Origin: Limnanthes douglasii subsp. nivea | Taxonomy: Eukaryota > Streptophyta > Magnoliopsida > Brassicales > Limnanthaceae | Length of the DNA stretch: 64,000 bases | NCBI GenBank assembly: GCA_036936605.1 | Contig: JAUPFV010000005.1 | Location: 62,578,742 to 62,642,741, forward strand | Direction: 5' to 3' | Part shown: piece after piece, positions 22,376 through 33,669 of the stretch | Layout: each line of letters starts with the position of its first letter | Numbering within the stretch: position 1 is the stretch's first letter | The notes under the pieces: generated by a model | What the model saw: only the letters and a program-made list of their open reading frames with translations | Database searches by the model: none | Told to the model about the DNA's origin: nothing | Made by a program: the position numbers and the translations under genes

Positions 22376-25224
22376 ATGTTTACAGCAAGAACAGCTTTGA
22401 TTAAAGGCGGTTGGCTCAATCTCTCGGAGTTGGAGAAAGCACAAAGGATCGAGAAGGAAAAACGACTTGCAGCAGGGCTACCATCGTCGCCTGTTGAGAA
22501 TCCAGCCTCTTCTGTCGCAGAGTCTGATAGAGGTTCATCCTCTTCTAAAGGTACCAAGCCTAAAAAGCTTTTTCAATCCACCCTTTCTCCCATAATTTCT
22601 GGCTCCTCAGTTTAGGAGTCAATCCCTGCTGTTGAACCGGGAGTTACTGTTACCAGTGTTAGGAAAAAATCATCCTTTATTGCCATGGGGTCTGACTCTG
22701 ACCATTCCCCGGAGAAGTTAGTCATCAAAAGGCCAAGCCGGTTAGTCAAAGGGCTATCCTCTAAAAACACCCCCTCGAAATCGGGGGAAAAAAATAGTGA
22801 ATCTGGGTCTGGGGCACCCATTAGAGCTCCCCGGGAGAGGCCGTCCGGTCTGGAGGCCAGCAGCCCACTACCCCCTAAAGAATCTTCTGCCTCAGAAACT
22901 CAACTTGAGGTGAGAAGTCAAGTTAATACGGGCAGTCAACAGTCCGGAGGGCCTGCTATACCAAGCTTCAATCCTCCCCGGACTACTTCTACAGAGGCTC
23001 CCCCAAAAATTATGGAGGAGAGAATGGAGGACTCCACTGAGGAGGTCCGATTTGAGTCCGAGTCCTCCGGACAGGCTGATACTGCTATAGTTGTTGCCAA
23101 GAAGGGCAAAGAAAACTTATATCTGAGGCATCCGGACCCGCCGGAGAGCCTTGAAGGGAGAGTGGGGCCATGCTTTCATAAAGTTGAGCTCAAGTACCTC
23201 TTGGCCTTGCAAAAGACCAAGTATGCATTCATCCATACCTCTGATCTGGGTAGAATGCGCACAAAGTGGGGGATCCCTGAGAATGTAAAGATAAGGATTC
23301 CCATCGATCCGGAGACCCCGATGGACTGTAAAAGGAATGAAATAGTCTTCTTTACGGAGCTATTCAACTGGGGACTCAGGTTCCCACTGGACCCGGAAAT
23401 AGTGCGCTACTTTCACTTGGTCAAGCTCTGCCCAACACAGCTAAGCCCCAATGGTTGGTTCACCTTAATGTCATGTATTATGGCATCTAGGTTATCAGGG
23501 ATCCCTCTTCCTATGGAAGAGTTCGCGGAAGTGGCTAACCTGTGCAAGCATCATCAGTTCCCCTTCTACCATTTCAACATGGGGAACAATTTCAAAGCTG
23601 TTGATGATCTCCTGGAGTCGGAGAGCAAATGGAGGAGCCAATTCTTGTTTGTCAGTGGCTCATGGGAAAACGGCAGGAAAATCAAAGTCGGAGAGAATCC
23701 AAGCCTCCTCAGGAGTAGATGGAGGAGTGACCGTAAGTTTTTACTTTAAGTTTCTGTTCGAATCTCTCTTTTATTATTTGTACTAACCAATTTCTCTTTT
23801 GTTTTAACAGAGCTGCCAAAGGAGTTCGGGGACTACCTGAAGGCCGGGCAGATCACCTGTGGCAAAATCAACGCTTGGGCCGCAGAGAACTGGGAGAATC
23901 GGTTTCATAAGGCCTTCACTCCTAGAAACCTAGCAAGGTCTCACCTGTGGAACACCATAGGTCAAAGAGACCTAACTTGGGAGGAGTTCACCACCCAACC
24001 TGATGAAGACGTCGTGCTGAGAAGGTCCCACGAGCTGGATGGGACCCTCTATCTGCCTGCCCGGGCCAAAGCCCCAAGCAAAATAAAAGGCAAGAAGTAG
24101 AAAGGCAGGAAGGCGGAAGGTGACACTGAGAAGGAGGCCCCAACAGACCCAGAGGGACTGGCCCAGGTTCAAATTGATGCAGCCAAGGAGATGAGATTGC
24201 TCTCCGGGACCCGGAGCCCTCTTTCCCTACCGACCCAACATTGGCCGAAGAGATCCCAAGGGACTTTCAAGAAGAGATTCCAAGGGAATTCCACACAGAT
24301 AAAGTTGAGGGGGGAGAGCTTAACTTGGATGAAGTGGACATCACCGGTCTGGGTGGGCTTGGTGAATATTTTCTTGGCCTGCCCAGAGACGAGTTCGCAG
24401 GGCCCTACATCCCTCCAAGCAGCTCCAACACGGTCAATTTTAACGGTAAGACTTTCATGGTTTCTAGCGAGAAGGATATTATAGCCCATTCTCTACTTAG
24501 CAATGTGCAGCCAGTGCTCACTTTGGAAAGGCAAGTCCGAAGTCAGGCAGACACCATCAAAGACCTCAAGTCTGAGAAGGAGAAGCTGTCTGATGACCTC
24601 CGGACTGCTGCTACTAAGGTTGATTTGCTTAAGGAGGCAAATGATCAGCTAAAGAAGAACCAAGATGAAAGCAACACAAAAGTTTCTTCTTTGGAAGTGA
24701 CCATAAAAGATCTCCGGGCTAAACTATCCGGTATGGAGAAAGACCTTACTGCTTCGAGGGGAGAGACCACTGCAAAGAAAAAGCTCATCACCAACCTGAC
24801 TACTGACAAGATCGCTTTGGAAAATGCAGTGACTCAGGCTGCTGAAGAGAAGTCTGCTTTGATAAGGGACCAAGAGGCCACAATCAAAGCCAAGATTAAT
24901 GCCTATGCCAGGGAGATGATACAAAGTGAAGAGTTGATGATTCAAAGGGTGAAGTCTGATATGTTTCTCCTGTTTCACGAGAAATTCCCGAAGAGGAGAC
25001 TGGGGGACTTATGGCGCTATGTGGATGATGATGACCTTCCATATTATACTATGGTTGACGAGGGTTATTCCAGCGAGTCCTCATCTGATAATGAAGAGGA
25101 AACCGGAGAGAGCCCAGGTGAAGAAGAGATTGATCCCAAGGGAAAAAAGATAGTCGAAGAGAAGAGAAATATCAAGGGCAAGAAAACGGACGAGGGCGAG
25201 CCATCTTCAAAGGCTCAACCTTAA
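22376..25224 (+). pseudogene. Antisense additional ORF of the Tat element (Transposase_28-like, coiled coil)
   Basis: Opposite in strand to gag-pol, between integrase and the 3' LTR. It reads from ATG 22376. TAG at 22613-22615 interrupts an otherwise continuous frame to 23732. An intron (GT at 23733, AG at 23809-23810) joins it to 23811 onward, TAG follows at 24098, and a frame change near 24200 leads to the last open part, 24241-25224. The first part (Ser/Pro-rich, then HKVELKYLLALQKTKY and NPNGWFTLMSCI-type sequence) resembles the plant 'putative gypsy type transposon' domain. The last part is a heptad-rich coiled coil (about 24510-24940) followed by an acidic tail. Comparable antisense ORFs are known from Grande and other Tat elements; their function is unknown. 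Three lesions make this copy a pseudogene. Confidence 0.7.
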
Positions 25225-25739
25225 TTTATAATTTATTTTGTTTATCTTTCATTCAAACTAAAGTCCTTGGAAGGCCAATGCACTCTTTTTGTGGTGGTGT
25301 CCGTATTATTCGGACAGATTTTTTGTACTGTGCCCAAACTTGTTTAAAAAGTCCTTGGAAGGCCAAGGCAATTTTAAGTTGTTGAATGAATGTTTTTATT
25401 TTACTCAACCATCCTCTTCTTTCATTATTTGTTTAAACAGCTAGAGTTTAAGTAGTTTTATTGTATTGTGAGAGTATTAAGGCTCTCCGGCTAGAATTTA
25501 AATAGCCCTTAGATCTTTTAGTCCGGGTAGTATGATAAGAGATAAAATTTTGAAAATACTTAGAGAATTTTGAAGAAGACACCAAATTTTATTGAAAACT
25601 CTCCGTGCCACCGAAGAGGGGAAGGTATGCCCCCAAATATTCACATGGATGTTTAAACAAGTAAATATTTACACAGGTGTTATTCCAAGTACATTCGAAG
25701 GTGTTCAATATTCCAAGGGTGAGTTAAAACCCTGCCATC
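25225..25739. other. Non-coding spacer between antisense ORF and integrase end
   Basis: Contains two copies of 'agtccttggaaggccaa' (about 25263 and 25351). These convergent 3' ends leave about 500 bp with no frame. In the minus direction, coding-like sequence (HPWNIEHLRMYLE) continues a short way beyond the stop at 25740. Confidence 0.6.
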
Positions 25740-28700
25740 TTAGTCTTCCAACCAGTAAGTCCCAGGCTTGATTCTTTCAACCACAGTATACGGACCCTCC
25801 CAGGTTGGGGCCAGCTTTCCGAAGAGCTTTTCCTTAGTATGCAAGAAAACTTTCCTTAATACTTTATCTCCTGGTTGAAAATCTCTCCTTTTAACTTTAG
25901 AAGCAAACCTGCTTCTCATCAAGTCCTGATAGTGTGCAACTCTAAGATGAGCTTTAACCCGTCTTTCTTCTATCAAATCAAGCTGATTTCTAATTGCCAT
26001 CTCATTAGCATGTCCGGAGAAGTTATGAACACGAAAGGAAGGGAGTGTCTTCTCTATGGGGGCTACTGCATCCATTCCATAGACCAAGGCAAAGGGGGAT
26101 TCTTGTGTTGCAGCCCCAGGTGTTGTCCGGTAGGCCCACAAGACTTCTTGTAGATAACTAGGCAACTTCCCAGCAGCCCCTTCCAATTTTTTCTTTAAAC
26201 CGGACAGTATTGTTCTATTAGCCACTTCAACTTGCCCATTGGCTTGTGGGTGAAATGGTGAAGAAAAGCAGTGCTGAATACCTCTTGAGGTACAGAAGCT
26301 TTCCATCTCTCTATTGTCAAACTGTGGCCCATTGTCTGTTGTTATTTTCTGGGGGACACCAAATCTGCAACATATGTTGGACATAATGAATTTTATGACA
26401 GCTTTCGAGGTTGTCCCTGCCAAGGGAGCTGCTTCTACCACCACTTTGAGAAGTAGTCAATGGCCACAATTATAGTTTTACGCCCTCCGGATGCCACAGG
26501 GAGAGGCCCAACTAAGTCCAATCCCCACCGAGCAAAAGGGATGGGCTCAGAAATTGATTCCAAAGGAATGGCTGGTACATGAATTTCATTGCTGTACCTC
26601 TGGCATGATCGATGGCCAATAGTATCCGGAGAGTAGTACTCTTCTTGTTAAAGCTCTAAATCCACAATGGGCTGATCCCTCACCATCATGCAATTCAGAG
26701 AGAACCATTTGTGACTCATGATCCCCTAAACAACGTAGGAGAGGTTTGCTATAAGATTTTTTGTATAACACTTCTCTTAACATAATGAAACCACGAGCCT
26801 TGTGCTTCAATGTTCTGGCTTGTGATTTATGTAAGGGCACGATACCATCGGACATATATTGTATAAGAGGAGACCTCCAGTCTTGAGGCCGATTCACTTG
26901 TATTTCAAAGACTTCCTCTTTTTCATATTTATTGAGTTGAATAGAAGGGCTTTCAAGCACATGGATCCATGGGTAGGACTCCGTATATGCTATCGTTGCT
27001 AGTGAGTCTGCTAGCTCATTTTCTGCCCGGGGGATGTGCTCATAGACAACAGCTTTAAATTTTAACGCTTCATTTTTGAGGAGGAGTAAATACTTGACCA
27101 ATTGCTCCTTTCTAGCCTCTGATAGGCCCAAGGTATGGTGGACAAGAAACTGGGAGTCACTTAGGAGCTTGACCCTTTTAGCTCCACAGATATAAGCCAA
27201 CTTTAACCCAGCTATGGCTGCTTCGTACTCGGACTCATTATTAGATGCCCTGAACGCAAAACAAATAGCTTGGTACATGTTGTCCCCGTATGGGGAAGTG
27301 AGACATATTCCTGCTCCAGATCCCATGGTACTAGATCCTCCGTCTGTTCGGACAATCCACACTTTCTTGTCTTTTGAATCAGTAGGTTGCCCTGAATCCC
27401 TATCAGAGTGGAACTCAACCAGAAAATCAGCCACAGCTTGGGCTTTTACTGCTGTCCGGGGAGCAAAGTCTATGTCGAAGTCCCCCAACTCTACTGACCA
27501 CTTTGTCATTCTGCTTGAAATGTCTGCTTTTTGAAGGACATTCTTTAAAAGGAAAGATGTCCGGACGATGATAGGATGAGCCTGGAAATAGGGCCTCATT
27601 TTTCTCGCAGCTATCACCAATGCCAATGCCAGTTTTTCGAGTTTCAAGTAACGCCTCTCAGCATCAATCAAGCTTTTGCTGATGTAGTACACTGGGTGAG
27701 GATGCCCATCGACCTCTCTTACTAACACTGCACTAATGGCACAACTTGAAACAGCCAGATACACAAAGAGAGTCTCCCCATCAACTGGTTTGAACAAAGT
27801 TTTGGGAGAGGAAAGATGTTTCTTGATTTCATTGAATGCTTCACCACACTGTGGTGTCCATTCAAACCCCTTTGCACCCTTCAAGGTTTGAAAGAATGGA
27901 GCACACCTGTCCGAAGACCTGGAGATGAATCTGTTCAATGCAGCCAATCTCCCCGTTAATCGCTGTACTTCTTTAATGTTTCGAGGAGGCTCCATCTGGA
28001 ACAAGGCATTGAGTTGGTCCGGGTCGGGCTGTATTCCATGCTCACTTATGATATACCCTAAGAATTTCCCGGACTGCACTCCGAACACACACTTTTCAGG
28101 GTTTAATTTTAAATTTACCTTTGCTAAGTTGGCAAAAGTTTCTTGGAGGTCGGACAAGTGCAACTGCTCATCCACACTTTTTACCATCATATCGTCAATA
28201 TAAACCTCCATATTTCTTCCAATTTGATTAGCAAATGCCTTGTTAACTAACCTTTGATAAGTAGCCCCAGCATTTTTCAAGCCAAAAGGCATCACCTTGT
28301 AGCAATGTAGACCCCTATCGGTGACAAACGTGGTGTGCTCTTGATCTTTTGGATCTACTTGGATCTGATTGTACCCAGAGAAGGCATCCATGAAGGAGAG
28401 CAGCTTGTTCCCAGAAGTAGAGTCTACTAACTGATCTATCCGGGGGACCGGATACAAATCTTTTGGGCAAGCTCTATTGAGGTCTGTGAAGTCAATGCAC
28501 ATATGCCATTTGCCATTCTTCTTTTTCACCAAGACAGGATTGGCAGTCCACAAAGGGTATTGAGATTCTTTAATATGTCCCATCTTTGTGAGTCTGTCAA
28601 CCTCTTGCACTATGACATCAACCTTTTCTTTTGAGAAAGCTCTCCTCTTTTGTACCACTGGTGCCACATCTCTCCAGACAGATAGGTGATGAGAAATCAC

Positions 28701-29288
28701 TTCTGATGGAACTCCAGTAACATCAGCATTGCACCAAGCAAAAACGTGCTGATGGTCTTTCAAGAATTTCAACATCTCTTTTTTCAACATTGGTGGCATT
28801 TTGGACCCTATCTTGACACTTTTTCCTTCTTCCAAGCAGTGCGTTTCAACCTCTTCAACCGGAATCAACACTCCAGGGGTTTCTCTGGGGTCATCAATTT
28901 CACCCTCACCCCCAGAAAGGCCCTCAAACTGCTATTGATTATTTATACGGACTGCCCCCAGCGTTCGTGGAGCCAAGGCAGTGGCATAGCATTCTCTTGC
29001 AATCTTTTGGCTGCTCCGGACAACCCCAACCTGTCTCTGAACATCATACTTTAAACACTGATCGACTGTCGAAGCCACTGCATGCATCCTAGAGAGCCAA
29101 GATCTCCCTAGAATAGAATTATAGCAAGTGGGACAATCCACCACAATGAAGAGTATTCTAACCATTTTTTTGAAAGGGCCCCTGCCCAATAACACTTCTT
29201 CTTCAAACTCCCCGATCACATCGGCTGAGCTGCCCGTGAAGCCCACGATTGATCTGTCCGACTTTTGAATCAAAGCTGGATTTTTCAT
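25740..29288 (-). pseudogene. Gypsy pol: protease end, RT, two RNase H domains, integrase (broken)
   Basis: Part 1 (29288-28932) is the protease tail, ending at TAG 28934-28932 in frame with the next part. Part 2 (28871-26586, 761 residues) has RT with CIDFTDLN, MPFGLKNAGATYQ and the catalytic YIDDMM (residues 224-229), the connection RNase H (about 340-480), then a second RNase H (about 505-628) with Asp510, Glu548, Asp572 and Asp622. It closes at GYYWPSI, where the integrase zinc finger has a deletion and frame change. A second shift at about 26448 precedes the integrase core (26444-25740) with TDNGPQF, HPQANGQVE and a C-terminal GPYTVV block, ended by a premature stop. The protein is non-functional as it stands. 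Confidence 0.88.
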
Positions 29289-31272
29289 TTTCTTGTAAGT
29301 GTAGAAAAATGATATTGGCAGAACTTCCAGTATCCACCAGAATTCGCCTTATCTCATTGCCCCCTATAGATGCTCCTATGACAACAGCATCCTCATGAGG
29401 GCCAGCAATATCTCTCAAATCATCCTCATCGAAGACTATGAATGGGAATGAGTTTGGTGATTGATAGGATGTCATGCCTCCCTCTAGCTGGGAGGCTAAA
29501 TTGTGAACATGCCTCTTTCTTGAAGAAGCAGTAGGAGCAGTCATTGTGTCCCCTCCGAAAATTTTCAATGACTCAAAGAATTTAATGAGCCCAGAGACTG
29601 TCCTAGAGCACTCCTCTATGGCACCCACCTTATTTCGTGTTGGATCAGGATCCAAGTATTCAGATTCCACATCAAACCTTTCAACTATTACCATGGCCCC
29701 CTCCGGGGCAGCATTACTTGGACCAACCCGGTGAGTGTTGTCAGGCCTGTTGCCTCCTCTTCTTTTAACGTATGCACCCAACTTTCCCCTTTCAATCAAG
29801 TTTTGTACCTCTTGTTTCAATGCTATGCAATCATCAGTGGTATGGCCAATATCATTGTGGTATTGGCAAAAGGAGTTGTTACGATGCTCTCGGGGAGACT
29901 GCAAGGTTGCTGGTCTCCGGTAGTGTACCTCATCTTTTGTTTTATCGAAAATGGTTGCCACACTTTCTTTGAGTTCTGCAAACCACTCCGGTTGGACCCA
30001 TGGCCCCCTTTTGTTTCTTGATTGCTGACTTTGAGCAGGAGCTGCTGGCTGAGACTGAGTTTTTGCCCTACCATGCCCCTGTTCGGTTTCTCTGGCTTTA
30101 TTTCCGGACTGGTTTTGATTTGGTGTTGGTGCCACCGGGGTGGATCTCACCTGTCTGTGCACCCTGGTCTTCTTTGTTTCATCAACGTTTATTTGCTTGC
30201 CAACTTGATTTAGCAATTCTCCCCAGGTCATGGCTTTCTTTCTGGTCACTGAGTCAGCCAGGTTGCCTGGGTTCAAACCCTGTCTTAGGGATGCTATTGC
30301 CACCTGTTCAAAGCAATCAGCCAACCCATTTTCTGTGTTCACAAAACGACTTATGTACTCCTTTAATGACTCATTTGGCTCCTAGGCACAATGGATTATG
30401 GTGTCTCCATTACCCTTCAGCTCCTTACTCCCCACAAACTGCCTTCGAAAGGCCACCCAAAAAGTATCAAAGTCTTTAATACAACCCTGAGGCAGGCTGT
30501 TGTACCATTTCAGAGCACTCCCCGTGAAGGATTGGGAGAATGCCCTACAGAGTAGTTTATCATCATCATCAAAGTTCATCATGAAGTTCTTGAATTGCTC
30601 CAGATGATTGTCCGGATCAGTACTGCCATCGTATTTCTCCATCTTGGTACTGTCAAACCTCTTGGGGAGGTTCCCGGACATTTTTTTAGAAAACAGTGGA
30701 GACTGCCTCCAATTCCTTCCACGACTGAACACAGTGTCCTCATTAGGAGTTGCAAAGATACCTGGCTCATCATGGAAGGCAAAAGGATCCATCAGCATCC
30801 GGTCTACATGCCTCCGGTTGTGAGAAGACCCCTTGCCAATATGCCTTTTCATTCTTCCATGGTGATCTCTTTTTCTTGAATATTTCTTAACTTGCTTTTG
30901 CTTTTTCCTGGTTCGACCCTCATCACTGCTGGAGGACAAGGATTTTTCATTCCCCTCACTGTCCGAAGAGCTACCTGAAGATTCTGAGCTTGAGTCAGAG
31001 CTCTCCACAGGTTTGGACCGGTGAGACTTTTTAGAACTAGCATGTGTCTTTTTGGTGCTCACATAAGTTTTCGAAGCCTCAGGCTCCCTAGGGTTATCGG
31101 TGTGATGAACAACCGATGCCTTGGATTTTTCTTTCATGCCCATTTTGGCCTTTTCAGCCCTCAGAGCTTCTATTTCAAGCTTTAACCTGTCGCGCTCTTG
31201 GACAGTATACTCATCGTTTTCTTCCACCACTTCGAGCAAAGCTGGTGGAAGCTCTGGATTATCCGGATTCAT
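29203..31272 (-). pseudogene. Gypsy gag and start of protease, one nonsense codon
   Basis: One frame on the minus strand interrupted by TAG at 30384-30382. N-terminal part: acidic and Ser-rich low-complexity, then a retrotransposon gag domain (PKRFDSTKMEKYDGSTDPDNHL, ALKWYNSLPQGCI). After the stop it continues EPNESLKEYISRF, a zinc knuckle (CQYHNDIGHTTDDC) and the protease active site LVDTGSS. A frame change near 29290-29310 then throws the protease out of frame with pol. The nonsense codon truncates the capsid region. The same frame on both sides shows that it was a single protein. Confidence 0.85.
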
Positions 31273-31327
31273 TCGGACAGACTTTCTTTGCTTGGTTTCG
31301 AATACTTGATTCAGGCACCGTCGCCTC

Positions 31328-31343
31328 CCACTGTGGTCGCCAA
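31328..31343 (-). other. Primer-binding site
   Basis: Read on the minus strand just inside the 5' LTR, after a 2-3 nt spacer: tggcgaccacagtggg. The 'TGGCGAC' start is of the kind complementary to plant tRNA 3' ends ending in CCA. I do not assign the tRNA. Confidence 0.6.
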
Positions 31344-31345
31344 TT

Positions 31346-31830
31346 TGGTGAGGATAAAAATAGCCTGAGGGTAGGCTAGTAATTTTAAGTGGAGTTTCAG
31401 GGTGGTGTAAGGGTGTTTCAAGGTGGTGTAAGGGTGTTTCAAGGTGGTGTAAGGGTGTTTCAAGGTGGAGAGAGAATTAAGCAGCTTGGCAGCAGTTAAT
31501 TTTTATTATTCAGAAGTTAATGCTGGTGGTTGAGTATTTATAGTGTGATGTGTGGGCCCTTATGGGCTTTCGGGTCAAGTTTAATGGACCCGGGTCATGT
31601 TTAAAGACCCATGAGTTCTAAGCAGGAGGACAGGTAGCTTAGTCAGGAAGTGTTTAGGTTTTTTAGTACTTTTGTCATAGTTCGAACAGCCTTAGGCTCA
31701 CATTGTTTCGAAGTGATCTGTCCGGTCCAAATGATCTGTCCGTTTTATGTTCTTTGTGTCTGTCCGGAATTCGGAGAGAATTTACACTGACATGCCCTTC
31801 CGGGGAGATATCCTGGATTCGGACTCATCA
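31346..31830 (-). repeat. 5' LTR of the gypsy element
   Basis: 485 bp, collinear with 21451-21935. I count five substitutions (e.g. ggga/gggt near the start, gttt/gtgt, gaagac/gaggac, acggcc/acagcc, ccaggg/ccgggg) and no indels. Confidence 0.95.
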
Positions 31831-31835
31831 GTATG

Positions 31836-32850
31836 TAATTTATTTTTTGGTACCCATTTGTATTTTTCGGATAGATTAGCAATAGGTGAATTAGACAAAC
31901 TAATATGATTTCTGTTTGTAGTAGAAAATTTACGTGTAAACGCACATTTTCACATCACTATTACATCATTCAGTGTTGTATCCTACTAATTTAGATATGT
32001 TGTATCCTTCATAGTAGTTTTCAAGTCGTTAGCAAAGTTTTGATTATTACCTATCAGGCTTGAAGCAAACATCTATCAATGTCTAATTGGTTAACTATCA
32101 GAATAATAATAAGGTGGTGTATGTAGATCTATAAGAAATGCATTTTTAAGCAGGTGTATACTCAAGTAAATATGTAGGCCAAATATATTTATAAACTACC
32201 TTGGCATATACACCATTATTTGCATGAATCAATTTCATCTATGGGCAGTATATCTCTACTATTTCTACATATCAGAGATGTAATAAAAAACTACCAATAA
32301 TGCCTATATAAAAAGAAATAGCAATGTCTACGTGTTTATCTATCTGAGTTTAAGGAAGCATCTATCTGGGTTTAAGCAAGCAAATATCGTAGTGCGAAAC
32401 ATATCGTACTACATATCTGTAAGCATAATTATCTACTAGAAATGAATGAACACATGTTAAAATTTTGGTTACGAACCATATAGTATAGTTTTACATATCG
32501 TTCAGACAAAATAGCTAGACCAAATAGGTTTTAAATTTTAAATATAATTTATCTACCATTGAAAATTACTCATAAATATAATATAACAGGTTACCGATGC
32601 ACGAAATATATATATGGACTGCACAATATGGTTATTGGTAGATAAATGCAATTAATTTTTTGAAAGGACTTTTAACCACACCAATTACTCATTAGAAGTT
32701 AATGTGTTAAAACCATTGGTTAGATTGAACTTGAAAAGACAATGGGTAGACGAACTTGAATGATTACATTCATTTAATATACGTGTGCCATTTAATTTGT
32801 GAAAGAAAGTATGGTTGCTTAATGGGACTCAGCATTGGGTGCTGTGTTTG
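31836..32850. other. Mutator-like element spacer with dispersed 'CTATCAATG' motifs
   Basis: Continuation of the Mutator-like element after the gypsy insertion; the 3' end of the Ulp1 transcript probably lies here. No coding frame. Motifs such as 'catctatcaatg' (about 32073), 'tatctatctg' (about 32338) and 'catctatctggg' (about 32358) recur as in the Ulp1 introns. Confidence 0.55.
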
Positions 32851-32852
32851 GC

Positions 32853-32860
32853 TATAAATA
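32853..32860 (+). promoter_or_regulatory. TATA box upstream of the acidic-protein ORF
   Basis: TATAAATA followed by 'gaggg', about 95 bp before the ATG at 32955, a normal plant TATA-to-start distance. Confidence 0.55.
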
Positions 32861-32954
32861 GAGGGTCATATGTGAACCTATTCCTCACACACTTCCCTGC
32901 AAAGAAAAAAAAACCAGAAACCTACCCTAAGTTCAAACCACTGCTCCTTCTAAA

Positions 32955-33338
32955 ATGGCACCTTCCTCACCTTTCTCACCACATAACTCCGGCGATGACG
33001 GGTGGTCCTCTGACCACTACGCATGTAACAAGGCATACAAGCGTACCACAACGTTGGAGTACTCCGATGACGAAGAAGATGACTGGTCGGTCTGGTCTGA
33101 GGACCAAGAAGACCCTTATGGATCATGGGATTCTTGGTCCATGGACGACAGTTATCTTTCTGAGGATGAAAAACTGCCAAAAAGGAAAAGACGTAGGAGC
33201 AGCAGCAAGTGGGAAGAAGAAGACGACGATGATTCTGAAGAGGCAGACGACGAGGCCTCTAACGACGAAGAAGATGAGGAAGATGAAGAAGAAGAAGAAG
33301 AAGAAGAGGAGGGATCTGATGGAGAGGACTCTGACTAG
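32955..33338 (+). CDS. Small acidic protein inside the Mutator-like element (unknown)
   Basis: A single-exon, 127-residue ORF with a good start context (aaaATGG) and a TATA box upstream. The N-terminal 35 residues are Ser/His-rich. The middle is Trp/Asp/Ser-rich (WSVW, GSWDSWSMDDSYLSEDE), then comes a short basic cluster (PKRKRRRSSSK, a likely nuclear signal), and the last ~50 residues are almost entirely Glu/Asp. It is unrelated to transposase or protease families I know; acidic tails of this type occur in histone-binding proteins, but that is only a resemblance. It may be a captured host fragment or a third gene of the element. Confidence 0.5.
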   Translation: MAPSSPFSPHNSGDDGWSSDHYACNKAYKRTTTLEYSDDEEDDWSVWSEDQEDPYGSWDSWSMDDSYLSEDEKLPKRKRRRSSSKWEEEDDDDSEEADDEASNDEEDEEDEEEEEEEEEGSDGEDSD

Positions 33339-33660
33339 GTTAGAACATGGAGATGTAGTTTCATGGCACTTTAGGTTTATGTTTTGTTGTTTTCGTCTGT
33401 TTGTTTATGGATTTTTTGGACTGTTAGTGTGACCAACCCTGTGCAGTAGACTCTTTTTTTGCCAGGGTTGGATGATTTATGGTTTATGGCACTTTGCGAA
33501 TCTCTGTAGCATTGCATGATTTTAATATTGACGTTTCATTGCATTTTACCTTCTCTAGCTTAAACTGGTATGATATGGTATGATATGGTGCAGTTGAAGG
33601 TAGCAGTTTTACTTGCAGTTATTTCACAGAATCGCAATCTATAAACACTAAGATATCAGA
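33339..33660. other. 3' region of the acidic-protein ORF
   Basis: No further frame. A short direct repeat 'ggtatgatat' occurs twice at about 33567-33590. T-rich stretches suit a 3' UTR, but I see no decisive poly(A) signal. Confidence 0.4.
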
Positions 33661-33669
33661 GTTATGGTA

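Larger units (their letters stand above)
21451..31830 (-). mobile_element. Tat-lineage Ty3/gypsy LTR retrotransposon, young but defective
   Basis: A 10,380-bp element on the minus strand with two 485-bp LTRs (TG...CA), flanked by the 5-bp duplication gtatg at 21446-21450 and 31831-31835. The LTRs differ at five positions (about 1%), implying a recent insertion. Order in element direction: LTR, primer-binding site, gag, protease, RT, RNase H, a second ('archaeal-type') RNase H, integrase, then a long antisense ORF before the polypurine tract. The double RNase H and the extra ORF next to the 3' LTR place it in the Tat clade (Ogre/Retand/Grande relatives). Several stops and frameshifts make this copy non-autonomous. 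Confidence 0.93.

Noticed and set aside
29731..30479. Plus-strand ORFs over the gypsy gag/protease
   Set aside because: Antisense shadows of gag; unlike the 22376-25224 antisense ORF they have no domain resemblance or intron structure.
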